Positions 11,022 to 22,621 are shown, counted from the first letter of the stretch. The stretch: 24,203 nt of DNA from Echinostoma caproni (GCA_900618425.1 UZAN01044060.1:1-24203), one strand, 5' to 3'. A program made the numbers and translations. Notes: a model not told the origin generated them from the letters alone.

Positions 11022-11643
11022 ACCGGAACAAGGGATCGGCGCATATTTATTACTCGTTCAAGGTTAGCTCGACGGGTAACCTTAATTCATCCATCAGTTG
11101 CACGCTCGCACTTGGACTCATAGGATTTGTGTTAATTTCAGTAGAACGTTTTTGTACTGTTGTCTAACAAAATAACATTTGCGATCCATTTTGCGATTCG
11201 TTTATCTGTTTTAAATATTGTACAAATTAATAAAAATCATTGCGTTTTTATTTTTTAATGCTGTTTGTGAATTTTAGTTGCTGTCGAATTCTGTCTTACA
11301 ACCAACAAAATTATGTTCACTTACACACCAGTAGTGGAAACGGAAGTCTCTGTCAACCGAACAACCATCTTTCACGTCAAATGATGCTATATAAACCTCC
11401 ATATTCCCTCGCTCACTCCTGTCTGACACTATAAAAGCACAAAGCAACGTGATTTCGAACTCGCCTCGCATTTCATATTTCTCTGTCTGCCCCCGTGGTA
11501 ATCCTGGTTGAAATGCGGACGTACTTTTGTGAGGACAGGTGGTGCTTAGTCCTGTCAACCTTTCAAATAAGCCAAATAATATTCACCGTTTTTCTTATTC
11601 ATAAACCTCCGCCAATGTAGTGGTGCTTGCTATTATTTTTGTC

Positions 11644-11677
11644 TGATGAAAAAAATTATCCTCTTTGTTTTTCATCA
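11644..11677. repeat. 10-base perfect inverted repeat, 14-base spacer
   Basis: TGATGAAAAA at 11644-11653 is matched by TTTTTCATCA at 11668-11677. It would form a stable A/T-rich hairpin. It might be a tiny remnant of a foldback element; nothing else supports that. Confidence 0.7.
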
Positions 11678-12693
11678 AAATGTTGGGATCAAAAAATAAC
11701 CGCACAACATTACTTTCAAATTACACCAGGAATAGCTGAATATTATGAACCATTTCAAATGTCCGCTTTGTCTGCTATTTTTATATAACTATAAGTAAAT
11801 CGATGCTGTGACCAATTAGACGTTATTCTCATGTATACAGATGTTCACCGTTACATATCGTTTTATTTCCGAAACTTATTGATGTTCATCGTATCTTCAA
11901 CAGACTGTATGATAACGCACATTTTTTGTTTAAGTAATATCTCTACTGTTTCTGAACGTGACTCTGCTTTGGGTTCCTTGAATGTCTATCCGTTGTTTGC
12001 ATTTGTGTGGTTTAACAAATAGTTTACCAAATGTTGGTGAATAATATTCCATTTTCAAGTAATAAAACGGAATATGTCTATCCCCTTTTCTGAACACAAG
12101 ACTGAGTTGCACACTCATGTTTACTGACTCAGTCACCAGCCAGTAGACATCAAATAGTTATTCGGTGTTTCTAAACTTTGTACCTCCATTGAGTATGGGT
12201 AGGATGACGGAAAGAGAGGGCATTTTCTTTTGAAACCCACGGGCGATCTACATGTGTATTTCCAAAGTAATTACTGTCTTCTTGGTGTATTTGTCACCAA
12301 GGTAACTGTTTAAATACGTTTCATAACTGAAAAGTGATCCCTTTCTCGGTGGTGGCTAGTGTCCAACGCCGCAGTTCGTTCAGAGAGTGTATCGCAAGTC
12401 AGTAGATGAATTGGAAGATAGATGCTTTGTACTCGCTTCGTGCTCAGCTGTTGTGCTCGTTACTCCAACTGTTCACTCACGGTGCTGAATGCGGGAATAG
12501 AGCTTTTTAAAACCTTGAAGTTCTTCGTGATGCGTCTGTGACGTAGTAGATGTATCATTGGCGAGCAGAAAATCAACTATCAAACCACCACACGAGATCC
12601 ATGGATAGGACGGATCTCACTGAAAACCTTCGGCATCGTGTTCAAGATTATTGAGAAAATTAGCTTTTCATAGCATGCTAAACCCAAAACACA

Positions 12694-12713
12694 AGGCGTT
12701 GGTGACAACGCCT
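12694..12713. repeat. Compact 8-base-pair hairpin
   Basis: AGGCGTTG and CAACGCCT flank the four-base loop GTGA. The stem is perfect and GC-richer than its surroundings. It resembles a bacterial terminator stem but has no T tract and the context is eukaryotic, so no role is assigned. Confidence 0.7.
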
Positions 12714-13122
12714 CAACCCTCTTGGAAGGCCTTCCGCAAGTCGTTTAATCGGTTATTCTTACGTTGTAAGCATTTATAAGGTGATGGGATGACTACATCG
12801 TCGAACGATCACTAACATACACGCATACTGGAATCACATCACAGTTCTACACACTAAGCAGACCCCAACACAGTTTAAACGGAAAAATTCCGTCTATTTA
12901 GGGAGAAGGAATTCATTATTAAATAGATTAAATACCAAACACTGTGAAACTTATACCGAAAATCCATGACCTCCGATTTCATCGGTATCTCAGTTTTTTG
13001 TCCAAGGCGTACTCTAAAAGCGCTTAGAAGACATGCACACAAAGCACTCACACAACAGTAAACCTTGACAGGCATTTTACCAATGTAGTGAAGAAACGGT
13101 CGCAGCCATTTTCATTTAATTG

Positions 13123-13129
13123 NNNNNNN
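13123..13129. other. Seven-N assembly gap
   Basis: Seven consecutive undetermined bases interrupt the sequence. A homopolymer run of eleven G at 13445-13455 followed by another N at 13458 marks a second hard-to-sequence spot nearby. Single Ns also occur at 10290, 14536 and 16081. Confidence 0.98.
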
Positions 13130-16100
13130 TTGTGCGTGTCTCACTGGATCTTTTGGTTCATAATTTCTTTTCGTATTTTCTCTGTCTTGCAGGTCGTTTG
13201 ATAGTCCCCTCCACGGAGAACCTACTGTGAGAAATGTCCTACCTATGTATTGAGAGCGAAAGTGAGTGGCCTAGGATTTTGAGGCCTTTTGTGAAGACGC
13301 TAATTGTATAGGGACTACGTTGCCCGGAATCAACCTACCAGTGTAAATTGAGTGGATTCAGACCTGGGGTCGGTCCTTTTGACTACACCAATAATGCGTT
13401 ATTCCTAATGAGAATGAACACCAAAAGCCTTGCGTAAAACATGTGGGGGGGGGGGAGNAGGTTTCAACAAATCTTACAGTATAATGTTTATCGTAATGAT
13501 GACGAACACAGCTGAAAATGTGTTGTCAACAAAACCTTTTTAGAGAACTAAGGGGAAAGATCACTCTTCTAGTTAAACAAATTTCTGTCGATGGAACCAA
13601 GAACTTTTATGCCAGTTAATCAAGTGCGATGAATTTCTTTCGGCTTATCAAAACATCTATCTTCAAAATGAACTTTACTAATTGAAATCGAAGAGCCATC
13701 CAAATATAAATTGCTGCTCAGGACCGCCTTTGTTTGAAAAATACTACACATCTTTTTTCTATGCTTGATTCGTTTTTTGCAGAAAGCTACAAGCTTTGAA
13801 ATGATCACTCTCGTTATTATCATGGCTCTCGTAATATAGCGTTCTGAAAAACCGCAACATACTGAATTATGTCCACTGGTAACAAAAGATTCCAAAACTC
13901 TATAGGTAAAAACTTGTGCCTCTTTCTTGTGCACATATAACAACGATTTTTCGAGAGATTTAACTAAGAAAATCCTTTGAGAAAATTCATTTTGATAATG
14001 ATGTTTCACCCTGATTTTTCTCTCTTTCATAAATTCTGAAACATATTTCCCCTCTGAATCATTTGAATTATGTAAGTAACATGTCCAAATTTGACTGGAT
14101 ATGGGCTCTCAATCAAATTTCTTCGCACATGTGGTCTGTACGTTTGTAATGAAAATGGTGTCTTACAGAATTGGTCCCATAACTATGGTGAACTGAACGA
14201 AAAATGTTTGGGCGTACGTGAAGAAACATTTCTTGGGGTTCAATGAAACAATCGATGTGGTTGCTTAGGTTCCGCAAATCCGTGGTTATTAACGGATGAG
14301 GCCCAATCTTTACCTACAAAAGACTTTCGTGACACACATACCTTTGCCAAAGGCTTATAGAACACGACTCCCCCCGTGACTCTTCTCATTTGTTTCCTAT
14401 CTCCAACGGTACTAACCAATTTCATATTTTTATAATACATGACTTATTTTACTTGCTTTGGTGATCCATTTTTATTGTGAAAACTTACTATACCGAGTTT
14501 ACTTATTTCATACTTTTTCTTACTAAGCCACTCTCNCTCTCCTATTTGATATTAGGCAGCCAACTTCATTTCTCGATTGTTCGCAGATGGCTAATTTTAA
14601 TTACGAAACTGTTTCTATGTGCACATATTTAACTAATGTTTTTCCTAACCACGCCTCCCCTATCTGTTCATTCAGCCCCGCATCATTCTGTTGGTAATAC
14701 AACAACCAAAGTCTGTTCACCCAACTCACTAGAATTATTTTAATACGCATTCATGACAATATTTTAATGACATTTCAACTCACTGAACTTGCGGTACCTC
14801 TTGCACCTGAACACGCAACAGTGATATCCAGAATCATTTCTACTCTCTTTATGGGATATTTTATGTATAATTATTCAATCAATTTTAAGTAATGCAGCTG
14901 CAATCAATCAAAACCCGAGTAGAAAATAACAGCAAATCGTGAAAAATGGTCGAAGCAGCGGGATTTTATTGCACAATTTTGTGTCACTATTGTGACCTCC
15001 ACTGCCAAGGAGACCTCGTCTTCGATACCGTGAATTGTTAAAAAATATTTTTGATTTTGCAAACATTTTGAATTGGTTGCTTTTTTATTGTAAACTGAAC
15101 ATGAGCTTTGAACACATTTTCCGTTTTTAAAGTCCTTACGTTACAACCTCTCACGCGCAACTACCAGGATCAATTCAATTGGCTGAAGATGCCGTTGAAA
15201 TAGCGCGCGATGACCCCCTCGCGTTGCATTGTGTATTCATACGCCAGGTTTCAGCTTCTATTTATTGTTTTTTCATTCGTTTACCATAGTGGTAGGCCTA
15301 GTTTCAATTGACTGTGGTAATAAACTATTCCACTCCTTGACGGTGATGTTAATTGCTTCAACCCACGGGGATCATATGATTTGTCATTCCCAGTACACCA
15401 GGGATATGTTGCATGCAATTACGGTTTGAATCAACAGAACTTTGAACGTTCCCGGCAAACATTTTGATAAGTGTTGCACGATCTCTAATTTGAGTTATGT
15501 TGGACTCCTCCAGATTTGGCGAGAATCCCATGATTTCCAGTCACCCTAAAAGTAATTCATAGTCTATACTTAGATTTTGCCACTTTCTTCTGTTGATTTC
15601 TTACGATGCAATACCTTTACCTAGGAAAGTTGTGAAAAAGAAATCTCTCTCGCTGACTACTAGAAAATCACCGCTGCCATATCTCTCTCTTATGATGACC
15701 ACTTGTAATTTGTACTTGGAGCCGGGAAAGGATGTCATAAATGCGAACAGTAGTAGATTGTTCTCAACTCGCTCTCGCTGGTCGTCAGCATTGTTAACAT
15801 CCCCATATCGGAAAACGTTTTGACTAGTGGATGTGGAAGGAAGTCACATGGTATGGGGTCTTACTTTCGTTGTCAGTGGTGGGGCAGTATTAAAGGATGA
15901 TATATGAGTGTTGAAAGAAAAATACAGTGGAATTCATGCCTACCTGCAGCACAATAGCCTCATGAGTGGAGTGGGTTGGCCCCTTGTAGTTTCACGTGAT
16001 CCCCAAGAAAACTAACTTATTTTGCTTGAACAGAGAGTGCAATACGAGTAGATACAAAGTTTGATTCTACATCAGGGTTGNAATAAATATTGGTCGAACG

Positions 16101-18306
16101 TTTATTCATCTTTCGTAAGCTCCTTTCAGAAACAGAGAATATACTTCTGTTGTGATTACTTGTTCCGTTGGGGTTATGTATATTAGATCTCATCAGCTTA
16201 AAATGAACTTCAGTTGCTTCGGACAATTGTCTGCATATTTTCCTGCAGCGTTGCTAACAAACAGAGCAGTTCAAAATCACACACCGAGAAGTATGACTGT
16301 GCGAAAACCTATTGGGTATAGCTAACTCCGATGAAATATTTTTCAAAAGGTCGTTATAATATCCTCGGAAACATCAAATGCTATTCGGTTTCAATGAACC
16401 ATTTATTGGCTGAATTGAGTTTTTGTTGTAAACAAGAATAAAAGCATGCCATTCCCAGCATTTAAAATAACTTCAGTTCCTATGGGGTTTACGAAATAAC
16501 GGGATTGCATAAGCAAAACATCTTGGTATTTTAGCGTGACCCTCTGGCAGCTTTAGAACGAACTGTGACCTATACGACGCATTCAACGGGCATTCATATG
16601 TGATGACCAACAAAACAATGTGACTCTCATTATTTTCTACCGTCGCTAACTGGCCTCCTTCCTTATGCAACTGCTCTTTTGAGCGTGGATTTCAATTTAT
16701 GATAACAAATCCTTTCCTCCGTTTGCTCGCCATATAAAGTTTCCAGTGGAATCAGAGATCTCATGGAGAGTTTAACACTTAACCTTGATAAATCAACTTG
16801 CAAAGACGGGTTGGCGAAATCGAATAAGCCAACAAAAAACAATGGGTACGCAAGTACACAATGTTAGGACGCTTCATTTTATTCATCGATTCTATGTGAA
16901 TTTTATGTCACGCAGCATAAAAGTGCAAATATAGAATAGGATGTTTTCATTACTTGGGAACCTGGAACAATTTTTGCACATTGATTTTGCGGGTTATCCC
17001 TTGTGAGTGTCAATAGCTCCGTTGAAGTAACGAGGTCATTTTTATACGAACCAAAAATGCGTTATTTGGTAAAAGATGCACTACTTGGATATCGTCCTGA
17101 CAGTGTGATTAACTGTGGCAAATACAACTTACACCAAAACCCGTTCAATAATTGCCTTGAATGAGCAGCAAGATGCATCTGGACAGGTTTTATAACACAC
17201 GTTTTGATATTCAAAAATAAACTGCATTAAAAGGTACTGTTAGTGACCGGGGAATATAAGCGATTCGATTTGTAGCGTAACCCTCAATCCACTTTGTGCT
17301 TGTATTCGACTTGGGGTGCTTCTCAATCAGCAAGGTGTATTCAGTGTGTAAAACACTGCACAGAACATGCAGACGCTTTTTACGTCATCGATACTCAAAG
17401 GGAAGAAGCGCGGTAATAACTTCGTTAGTGTTCCCAAACAGCGCAACCAAATACTATGAAAGCACTTCAGTGAAACCCGGAGGCACTGCTCCAAGTAGTT
17501 GCGAAACAAATTCAAAGGAAAGATTAGAAGGGAACCACGGTTCTCGTTCTTGTTGGTCTATATGCGGAGGATTTTTGCTTTCAAAACTGTTGATTTACTT
17601 GAGTAACTGCGCGTCCGAAGAGAACCATCCAAATTATGGCATGCTATCATCGAATTTTGACTAACAAAGTTTGTCTCCACAAGTGAGTCAACTTGCATTT
17701 CTTTGAAAGAGTTATATTGACTTTTTGGACTAAGCAAAAAAGCCTTGCTGAACGCCTTCGTTGTGGAACGAAACGCGTAAAGTTCAGGGGAACAAGAGAT
17801 GAAACGTTTGGAACATATTTACCAAAGGATAAGAATCTTTGCTTGCCTTTCGGTTCCCTATCGTGATCTCGCTCATTGACGTATGCAAATAGGCAATTAT
17901 CTGTGAGGTTTTTGCGTGCGTAAAATGACCCGGATGAAAGTCAGTAATAATTTATAGGCCTTGTTTCAGCATACCAACAGTGTAACTTGCAAAGCGACCG
18001 TAGCAAACATTTCGATTGTACGCATTGGTTTGAAGTGTGCGTGATTTATAGGATGCTTGCTGGTTAGTTCCCTCGGGGAGAAATGTCCGAATATTTTTTT
18101 TCTTGTGAAAATGGGCAGTTTGTAAAATGAGATATAATTTACATAAATTGCGTGGAAAATATAAGTGACAAAATGTTTTATGAATTGAATGTTTTTAGTG
18201 AAATATATGTTATCGAATAAACAATAATACGAAAAATGACGAATATGTGAACATGCTTATTGTTGCTACAACTGAAGAGAACAATATTTTGATAGAAGTT
18301 GTTTGA

Positions 18307-18618
18307 AATCGCTTGAAGAAGGATTTCTTTGCACTACATGGTGTCCCTTGTTGTATGTATCCAAACCCGGGAAGCTCTGCAAAGCTGCTTCGACCGTGCA
18401 GTGTCAATCCATCGATCATCTGCGAATTGTACCCGTACGCGCTACAAGTGCAACGTCAAGAAACTGCCACCGTGATCACTGGGTCGCTGATTGGAACATC
18501 CATTTATCCTGTCTATCCTATAAAACATTGCGTAGATAAATGCATCTGGTTGTCATTCGCGAAAATTGTCAAGGATACGATTATCTTATCACTACATCCT
18601 GGTAAATATATGCAATAG
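18307..18618 (+). other. GC-richer open block: candidate exon or solo LTR fragment
   Basis: The plus strand is open from 18307 to a TAG at 18616-18618 (about 100 codons) in one frame and from 18303 to 18539 in another, and a minus frame is open at 18210-18419. Base composition is clearly GC-richer than the flanks. The first frame has well-spaced cysteines and ends close to a GTAAAT that could be a splice donor (about 18601). A TATAAAAC follows at about 18520, so a promoter-bearing LTR fragment is also possible. No polypyrimidine tract precedes the block and I recognise no family. Low confidence in any coding role. Confidence 0.25.
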
Positions 18619-19729
18619 GTTAAGCTTAGTGCTGATAATGTAGACGATATTTTGATTGCGCAACAGGTTAACGTACGTAGCCCCCCTCCTCAAATTCCAA
18701 ATTTCTGACTGGGAACTTTAGAATTTCAATGGAGATTTGAGACTTTTAAGACTAAAGCCACGAAGATGAACCAGCGGGTTTACAACTTCCACTTAAAGCT
18801 CCACTGCAATGCATAATTGATATCATCAAAAATACATGTTTTAAGTATAGTTCAAAGAACACCAGGGATTTGGGGCTCATCAAACTCCCCGGCAAAGACT
18901 TGATGCAAGCATTTATTCTGATCTCCCAGAGTTATCCAATTTTATGTTGCAGTTCTTATACAAAATGGTGTAATGTGCGTTTTGCAAAGATCATGCATTT
19001 TCCCAGGTATTTTCTTAGGTGAATTGCAAGGATTCTTCTGTAAACTGCCAAGTTGCACTGTATCTGAACTATTATAAAGAAGTTTTGGTAATGAGACAAT
19101 AGGTTAGAGAGCACACCGCGGAGCTTGTTATCACATTGTGTCATTACAGTAGGCAGCCCTCCGGTAGTTAACAAAAACATCAACACATGACCATTTCCTT
19201 GCTTATGAAGTCTAATCTAGTGCCGTTTATGTCTCCACCATCCCACTCTAGTGCGGGTCATGGTTTTGTCGTAATATCCTCCGGACCAGTCTCACTCTCA
19301 TTGTTGAATATTTGGTTGTATTCGCAAAAATATTCAGTTCAATACGATTGCGGTCCTCAATGAAATAATCTGTTACAAAACCATTTAATCATGCAATATG
19401 CAACATGTAAACCATGATTGGGTGCTGGTGATCGTCTGGTTTACACAAAATACATAGGGCTGTTGGTTGAATCGCATATGAGAAAACAGAGGACAATATA
19501 ATTTGAGAGAATAGAGCTACATTTTTCAGCTTTGATTGTTTGTTCGCGAAGCACACATCATGATGTAACATAAGATAATGTGTCTCAAACAACTCAAGAC
19601 AAAAATATCCTTTTTGTGTCAGTTGAGAGTTTTCAACAGATGCGTTAGATCAAATATGCTCGGAATGGGTGACAAGCCCTATAGATAGAGAGGGTGTAGA
19701 ATAAATAGCAACAATTTAATTAAACGGAG
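18619..19729. other. Gene-free stretch, nothing recognised
   Basis: No domain, RNA gene or transposon protein was seen between the open block to the left and the start of PLE-B. I looked for the N-terminal LG-x-x-C block that should precede PLE-B and did not find it, which suggests PLE-B is 5' truncated near 19730. Confidence 0.5.
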
Positions 19730-21190
19730 TCGATGAAAGGGACAGATCCAGAACAGTGGATTGACAGAATCGTTGAGGTGTTCGCAAAGGAGCTAACGTA
19801 CTCTTTGCTGTTTCGGCAGCCAAAATGCTCACCGAGACTCCCGTTGAGAGATTACCACGGAAGTTCTCGTTTCAACAAAATACCCATTAGAAAATTCGAA
19901 GTATACAAAACAAACCGATTTGTTCCTTCCTAAATTTTGGACAAATCCTTTAGCGCAATTTCAATTTGACCTTGAAATTCAAACTCATGTGAATTTCAGT
20001 TCAGTAGTTCTTTCAATTTTCATAAGTAAAAATGTTTCGCAAGACATTTTTGTTTCTAAAGTTCTCGTTTATGTAACAGGCTCTGTAGTTTCAAAAGTTT
20101 GTAACATGTTTCTGAACAAAGACATTTACACTTGAAGTGAACGCTACTTTTTTAACCTCATCAGAAATTATTATTGATGTAGAAATTTGTCTAATGTCAA
20201 CTTTATTTTACTTTCAAACACGATTTGTACAGAAAAACCAATAGGGTTGCCATGGGATCTCTCATCTCTCCCATTGTAGCCAACCTCTTTTTACACTCAT
20301 TGGAATGGAAGGCACACCCCAGTTTTCATATTCCACCAAGTTTGTACGTTAGATATGTAGACGATACGTTTGTCATTATTAAGTCACAACACAGATGCGT
20401 TTCTTGATTGTTTAAACAAACAGTGCAGTTTCATCAATTTCACTGTGGAGTCGGAGGATGTGAACAGAGTCATCACTTTTCTAGACTGTCACCTCAGAGT
20501 AAACGACCCATACAAATTTGTCACTAGCGTTCACAAAACACTGACGCATTAGGATAAACTTTTACATTTTGAATCAGTTCGTCTTCAATGTGTAAAACAG
20601 ACGCTAATCTCATCTCTGTCTGACAGAGTCAAAAAGCTCTGTAAGGAAGACAATAACCGCCAAATGGAAATGAAACGCCTCAAAAAAGTGCCAGGAGGCA
20701 ATGATTATCCGCCACTCCTGATAAGATCTCAGGTAGAAGCAAACAAAACAATGCTACAACCTAATGACAAAAAGACCGTGTAGCCTCCATTGGCATTCCA
20801 TATAGATCAGGCACTTCAGAAGCAATCAGAAATATTCTCGGCGATTTAAACATACACACATTCTTTCGGGTTGACAACACTCTGAAACGCCATCTCACGA
20901 AAGCCAAAGATGAGGTCGAATTTCAAGATCAAAACAACTGCATTTATAAAGTCAGTTGTAAACAATGCCCCGCAGAATACATTGGGCAGACCAGTAGACA
21001 AAAATAACCGAACACAAGAGAAAAGAAAAATACCGGCCTACTGACAAGGCAACTCTGGCAACACTAGAATGAGACTCAGCAATGGTTCTCCACGCCATAG
21101 CCGAAGGTTACACCTTGGACTACGACAACCCTGAAATACGGTAGGCGGCTCTGCCGTCACCCGGCTCACTGCCACGTTTGATCTATTGAA
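19730..21190 (+). mobile_element. Penelope-like element PLE-B, 5' truncated and degenerate
   Basis: A second Penelope-like element, on the plus strand. Recognisable blocks run from a PK-x-x-x-RLPLR box at about 19820 to the GIY-YIG tail ending at about 21141. The N-terminal third of the family protein is missing. Its nuclease and thumb sequences differ from PLE-A: it has IYKVSCKQCPAEYIGQTSR rather than IYQFKC, and SIGIPYRSGTSEA rather than the LRCVLSTSP block. The two therefore belong to different PLE groups and not to one duplicated copy. It is followed, after about 300 bases, by the CR1-like element in the same orientation. Terminal repeats were not found. Confidence 0.88.
19733..21141 (+). 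pseudogene. PLE-B reverse transcriptase / GIY-YIG endonuclease pseudogene
   Basis: Blocks in order: PKCSPRLPLRDYHGSS (19820-19867), corresponding to the family's PK-x-H-K-P-x-x-PLRPIVD-x-x-GS box with a few codons lost; a degenerate motif A region near 20040-20110 where FDV-x-SLF is expected; VAMGSLISPIVANLF (20246-20290); RYVDDTF (20351-20371), the catalytic palm with both aspartates; DKLLHFES (about 20554-20577); SIGIPYRSG (about 20790-20816); and the nuclease IYKVSCKQC to EYIGQTSR (20942-20998), with ITEHKRK and DYDNPEIR following. Frameshifts separate these near 20220-20240, 20390, 20780 and 21000, and stops occur at 20550-20552 and just after 21080. GIY, YIG and a downstream EH remain visible, so the decay is younger or gentler here than in the PLE-A nuclease. 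No functional product is possible. Confidence 0.88.
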
Positions 21191-21499
21191 GCCTTATATG
21201 GTCCACTACTCCAAGTTTCAGGATCATGGTTGCCTGTTTCCTCACAACATATACATGAATATACAAAATCACGAACACTCACGTACTCTCGCTCGCTCTG
21301 TGCACTCAGACTGTAAACACGTGTCTAGGTCATCTAGTATGCGGTCGCTCAATTTGTGTGCTCTCGATTTCAGTGGATTTTCTGTGTCCAAACTCGTCAT
21401 ACAACATCGAATCAGCACTCAGTCGACTCAGTTCGGTAAACTTCATTGAGTGATATCACTCCCTTGGATGTATACCCTACGTGTTTCATGTTTCATGTA
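21191..21499. other. Spacer between PLE-B and the CR1-like element
   Basis: No protein motif was seen. It probably contains the 3' end of PLE-B, the 5' untranslated region of the CR1-like element, or both. It has CT-rich segments (ACTCTCGCTCGCTC near 21285) and two strong dyad symmetries at its right end, listed separately. Confidence 0.5.
21448..21461. repeat. 14-base perfect palindrome
   Basis: GAGTGATATCACTC is its own reverse complement. It sits about 70 bases ahead of the first cysteine of the CR1 ORF1 finger, where a 5' untranslated region would be. Confidence 0.8.
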
Positions 21500-21503
21500 G
21501 GGT
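21474..21503 (+). repeat. Hairpin with 7-base-pair stem
   Basis: ACCCTAC (21474-21480) pairs with GTAGGGT (21497-21503) across a 16-base loop that carries a tandem GTTTCAT. It lies just before the CR1 ORF1 finger and could be a structured element of the 5' untranslated region; this is inference from position only. Confidence 0.7.
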
Positions 21504-21510
21504 GTGGGGC

Positions 21511-22621
21511 TCAGCAGGCTGCGGAAAAGAGGCCAAGACAGGAACGCCATGCACATACTGCCAGAAGACTTTTCACGCCGCATGCGCCAATCCATCGATT
21601 AAATGGATGAAACATGCTGGCACAACAAGTGTTTTTGGTTTTGCAGTGATTGTTTAAACCTCCGGTTATGAAATACATAATCGTCATTGAAAATAGGTTT
21701 GAGAAGCTACTGTTCGCTGCGGATGAAAAAGCTAATGGAAATATTTCAACATTAGAAGAGAAGATAACTACCCTGAGGTCCCATATCCTCCCAGCGAGCC
21801 CAATTGAGAGACCGACTAAGCGTCCAAGATGTTCTTCAATCAGCGCCGCTCTAATGCAGTGCATAACCCCCGCTGACATAAACATGGCTGCTATAGTAAC
21901 AAATGATACAGTGACAGTTCTTGAACAGAAGATCATCCTACAAACGAAACCTGTTTTATTCACACCGAGGCCTTCGATAGTGGGGAAAAAAGGTGGGAGC
22001 AATACAGCCTTGACGCTTATTCGCACAAAAGTACCTGAACCGACAAAACAACCACTGAGAGAACGACAAGAAGAAGAGCTGGAAAACTGGGAGGGTTTGT
22101 GCACGCAGATAGCCAATAATGTTCTACTCATGGGCCTCACAGCTGACGTCGCCACACGCCGGAGAACACAGACTACTCCGGGTGACCCTGAAAGACGAAA
22201 AGTACTTGGTGGAAGTTCTTCGTTCTGGTTGCCTACTCATAAATAGTCCCTGCAGAACCAGAGTCTTTCCTGATAAGCCATGGACGGACCAAATGCAGCA
22301 TCAGTCCGATCCAATGAGAGCAACGGGTGGAGGAAAATAGGAAGATCATCCATCATCCTCATCCATGATGTCCCGCAGTTGGATGATCCAGATGAATCTA
22401 AAAGCCATCAGAACGACCGATGGGAATGGGGATTCATTCAAAATTTACTTGGGTGTCCCGGTCTTCTGACAACCTCAATCAGTCGTCTTCCCTGCTCACC
22501 AAATTACGATGACAACGGTACGATAATGATGAAAGTTACTCTTGGAATTTCTGACATGGCCAACACCTTGCAGTTATGGCGCGAACGAAATAACAGAGGG
22601 CCTCCGGAACTAAGTGTGTGA
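21511..22621 (+). pseudogene. CR1-like ORF1 pseudogene: PHD-like finger plus RRM-like modules
   Basis: The finger shows Cys at 21520-21522, CTYC (21550-21561), HAAC (21574-21585) and, after a one-frame slip, WFCSDC (21636-21653), the C-x2-C / H-x2-C / W-x-C-x2-C pattern of a PHD finger; one cysteine of the first pair is not clear. From 21668 a charged helical segment follows (about 40 residues, IENRFEKLLF to TTLRSHI), then a basic patch PTKRPR (21812-21829). A first RRM-like module begins at VLLMGL (about 22118) and, after another frame change near 22160, ends in LRVTLKDEKYL and RTRVFPDKPW. A second module begins at RSSIILIHDVPQ (about 22340) and carries ISRLPCSP and IMMKVTL. In ORF1 proteins of this family such modules bind the element RNA. 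At least three frameshifts break it. Confidence 0.8.

Larger units (their letters stand above)
10641..18306. other. Long gene-free stretch, nothing recognised
   Basis: Over 7.6 kb I recognised no domain, RNA gene or transposon protein. The longest open frames are 13620-14030 minus (136 codons, K/S/F-rich, background-like) and 17296-17664 plus (122 codons), the latter overlapping a minus-strand frame that also looks protein-like. Assembly gaps or ambiguous bases occur at 13123-13129, 13458, 14536 and 16081. Several short hairpins are listed separately. The stretch could be intron or intergenic DNA. Confidence 0.5.

Noticed and set aside
11430..11437. TATAAAAG matching a TATA box consensus.
   Set aside because: No initiator, downstream exon or element boundary is visible, and such octamers are frequent in AT-rich DNA.
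12694..12713. Hairpin resembling a Rho-independent terminator.
   Set aside because: There is no T tract and the locus is eukaryotic.
13160..13192. Pyrimidine-rich run ending in CAG, like a splice acceptor.
   Set aside because: The following frames close within a few to about 18 codons and there is no recognisable exon or donor.
13620..14030. 136-codon minus-strand open frame.
   Set aside because: Lysine-, serine- and phenylalanine-rich composition follows the base bias; no domain was recognised.
16189..16196. A second CTGATGAG on the minus strand.
   Set aside because: No matching CGAAA box or helix II could be drawn; the octamer is expected by chance.
16473..16680. Minus-strand reading EGGQLATVENNES resembling the start of a C-type lectin motif.
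   Set aside because: The conserved tryptophan, WND and cysteine positions do not follow and the frame closes upstream; it looks like chance similarity.
20157..20164. CTGATGAG on the minus strand, the first core box of a hammerhead ribozyme, inside PLE-B.
   Set aside because: The required downstream CGAAA core and pairing helices were not found within range.
21511..22155. 214-codon open frame on the minus strand, the longest in the window.
   Set aside because: It is antisense to the CR1 ORF1 (finger, helix, basic patch), so it is a shadow of that coding sequence.
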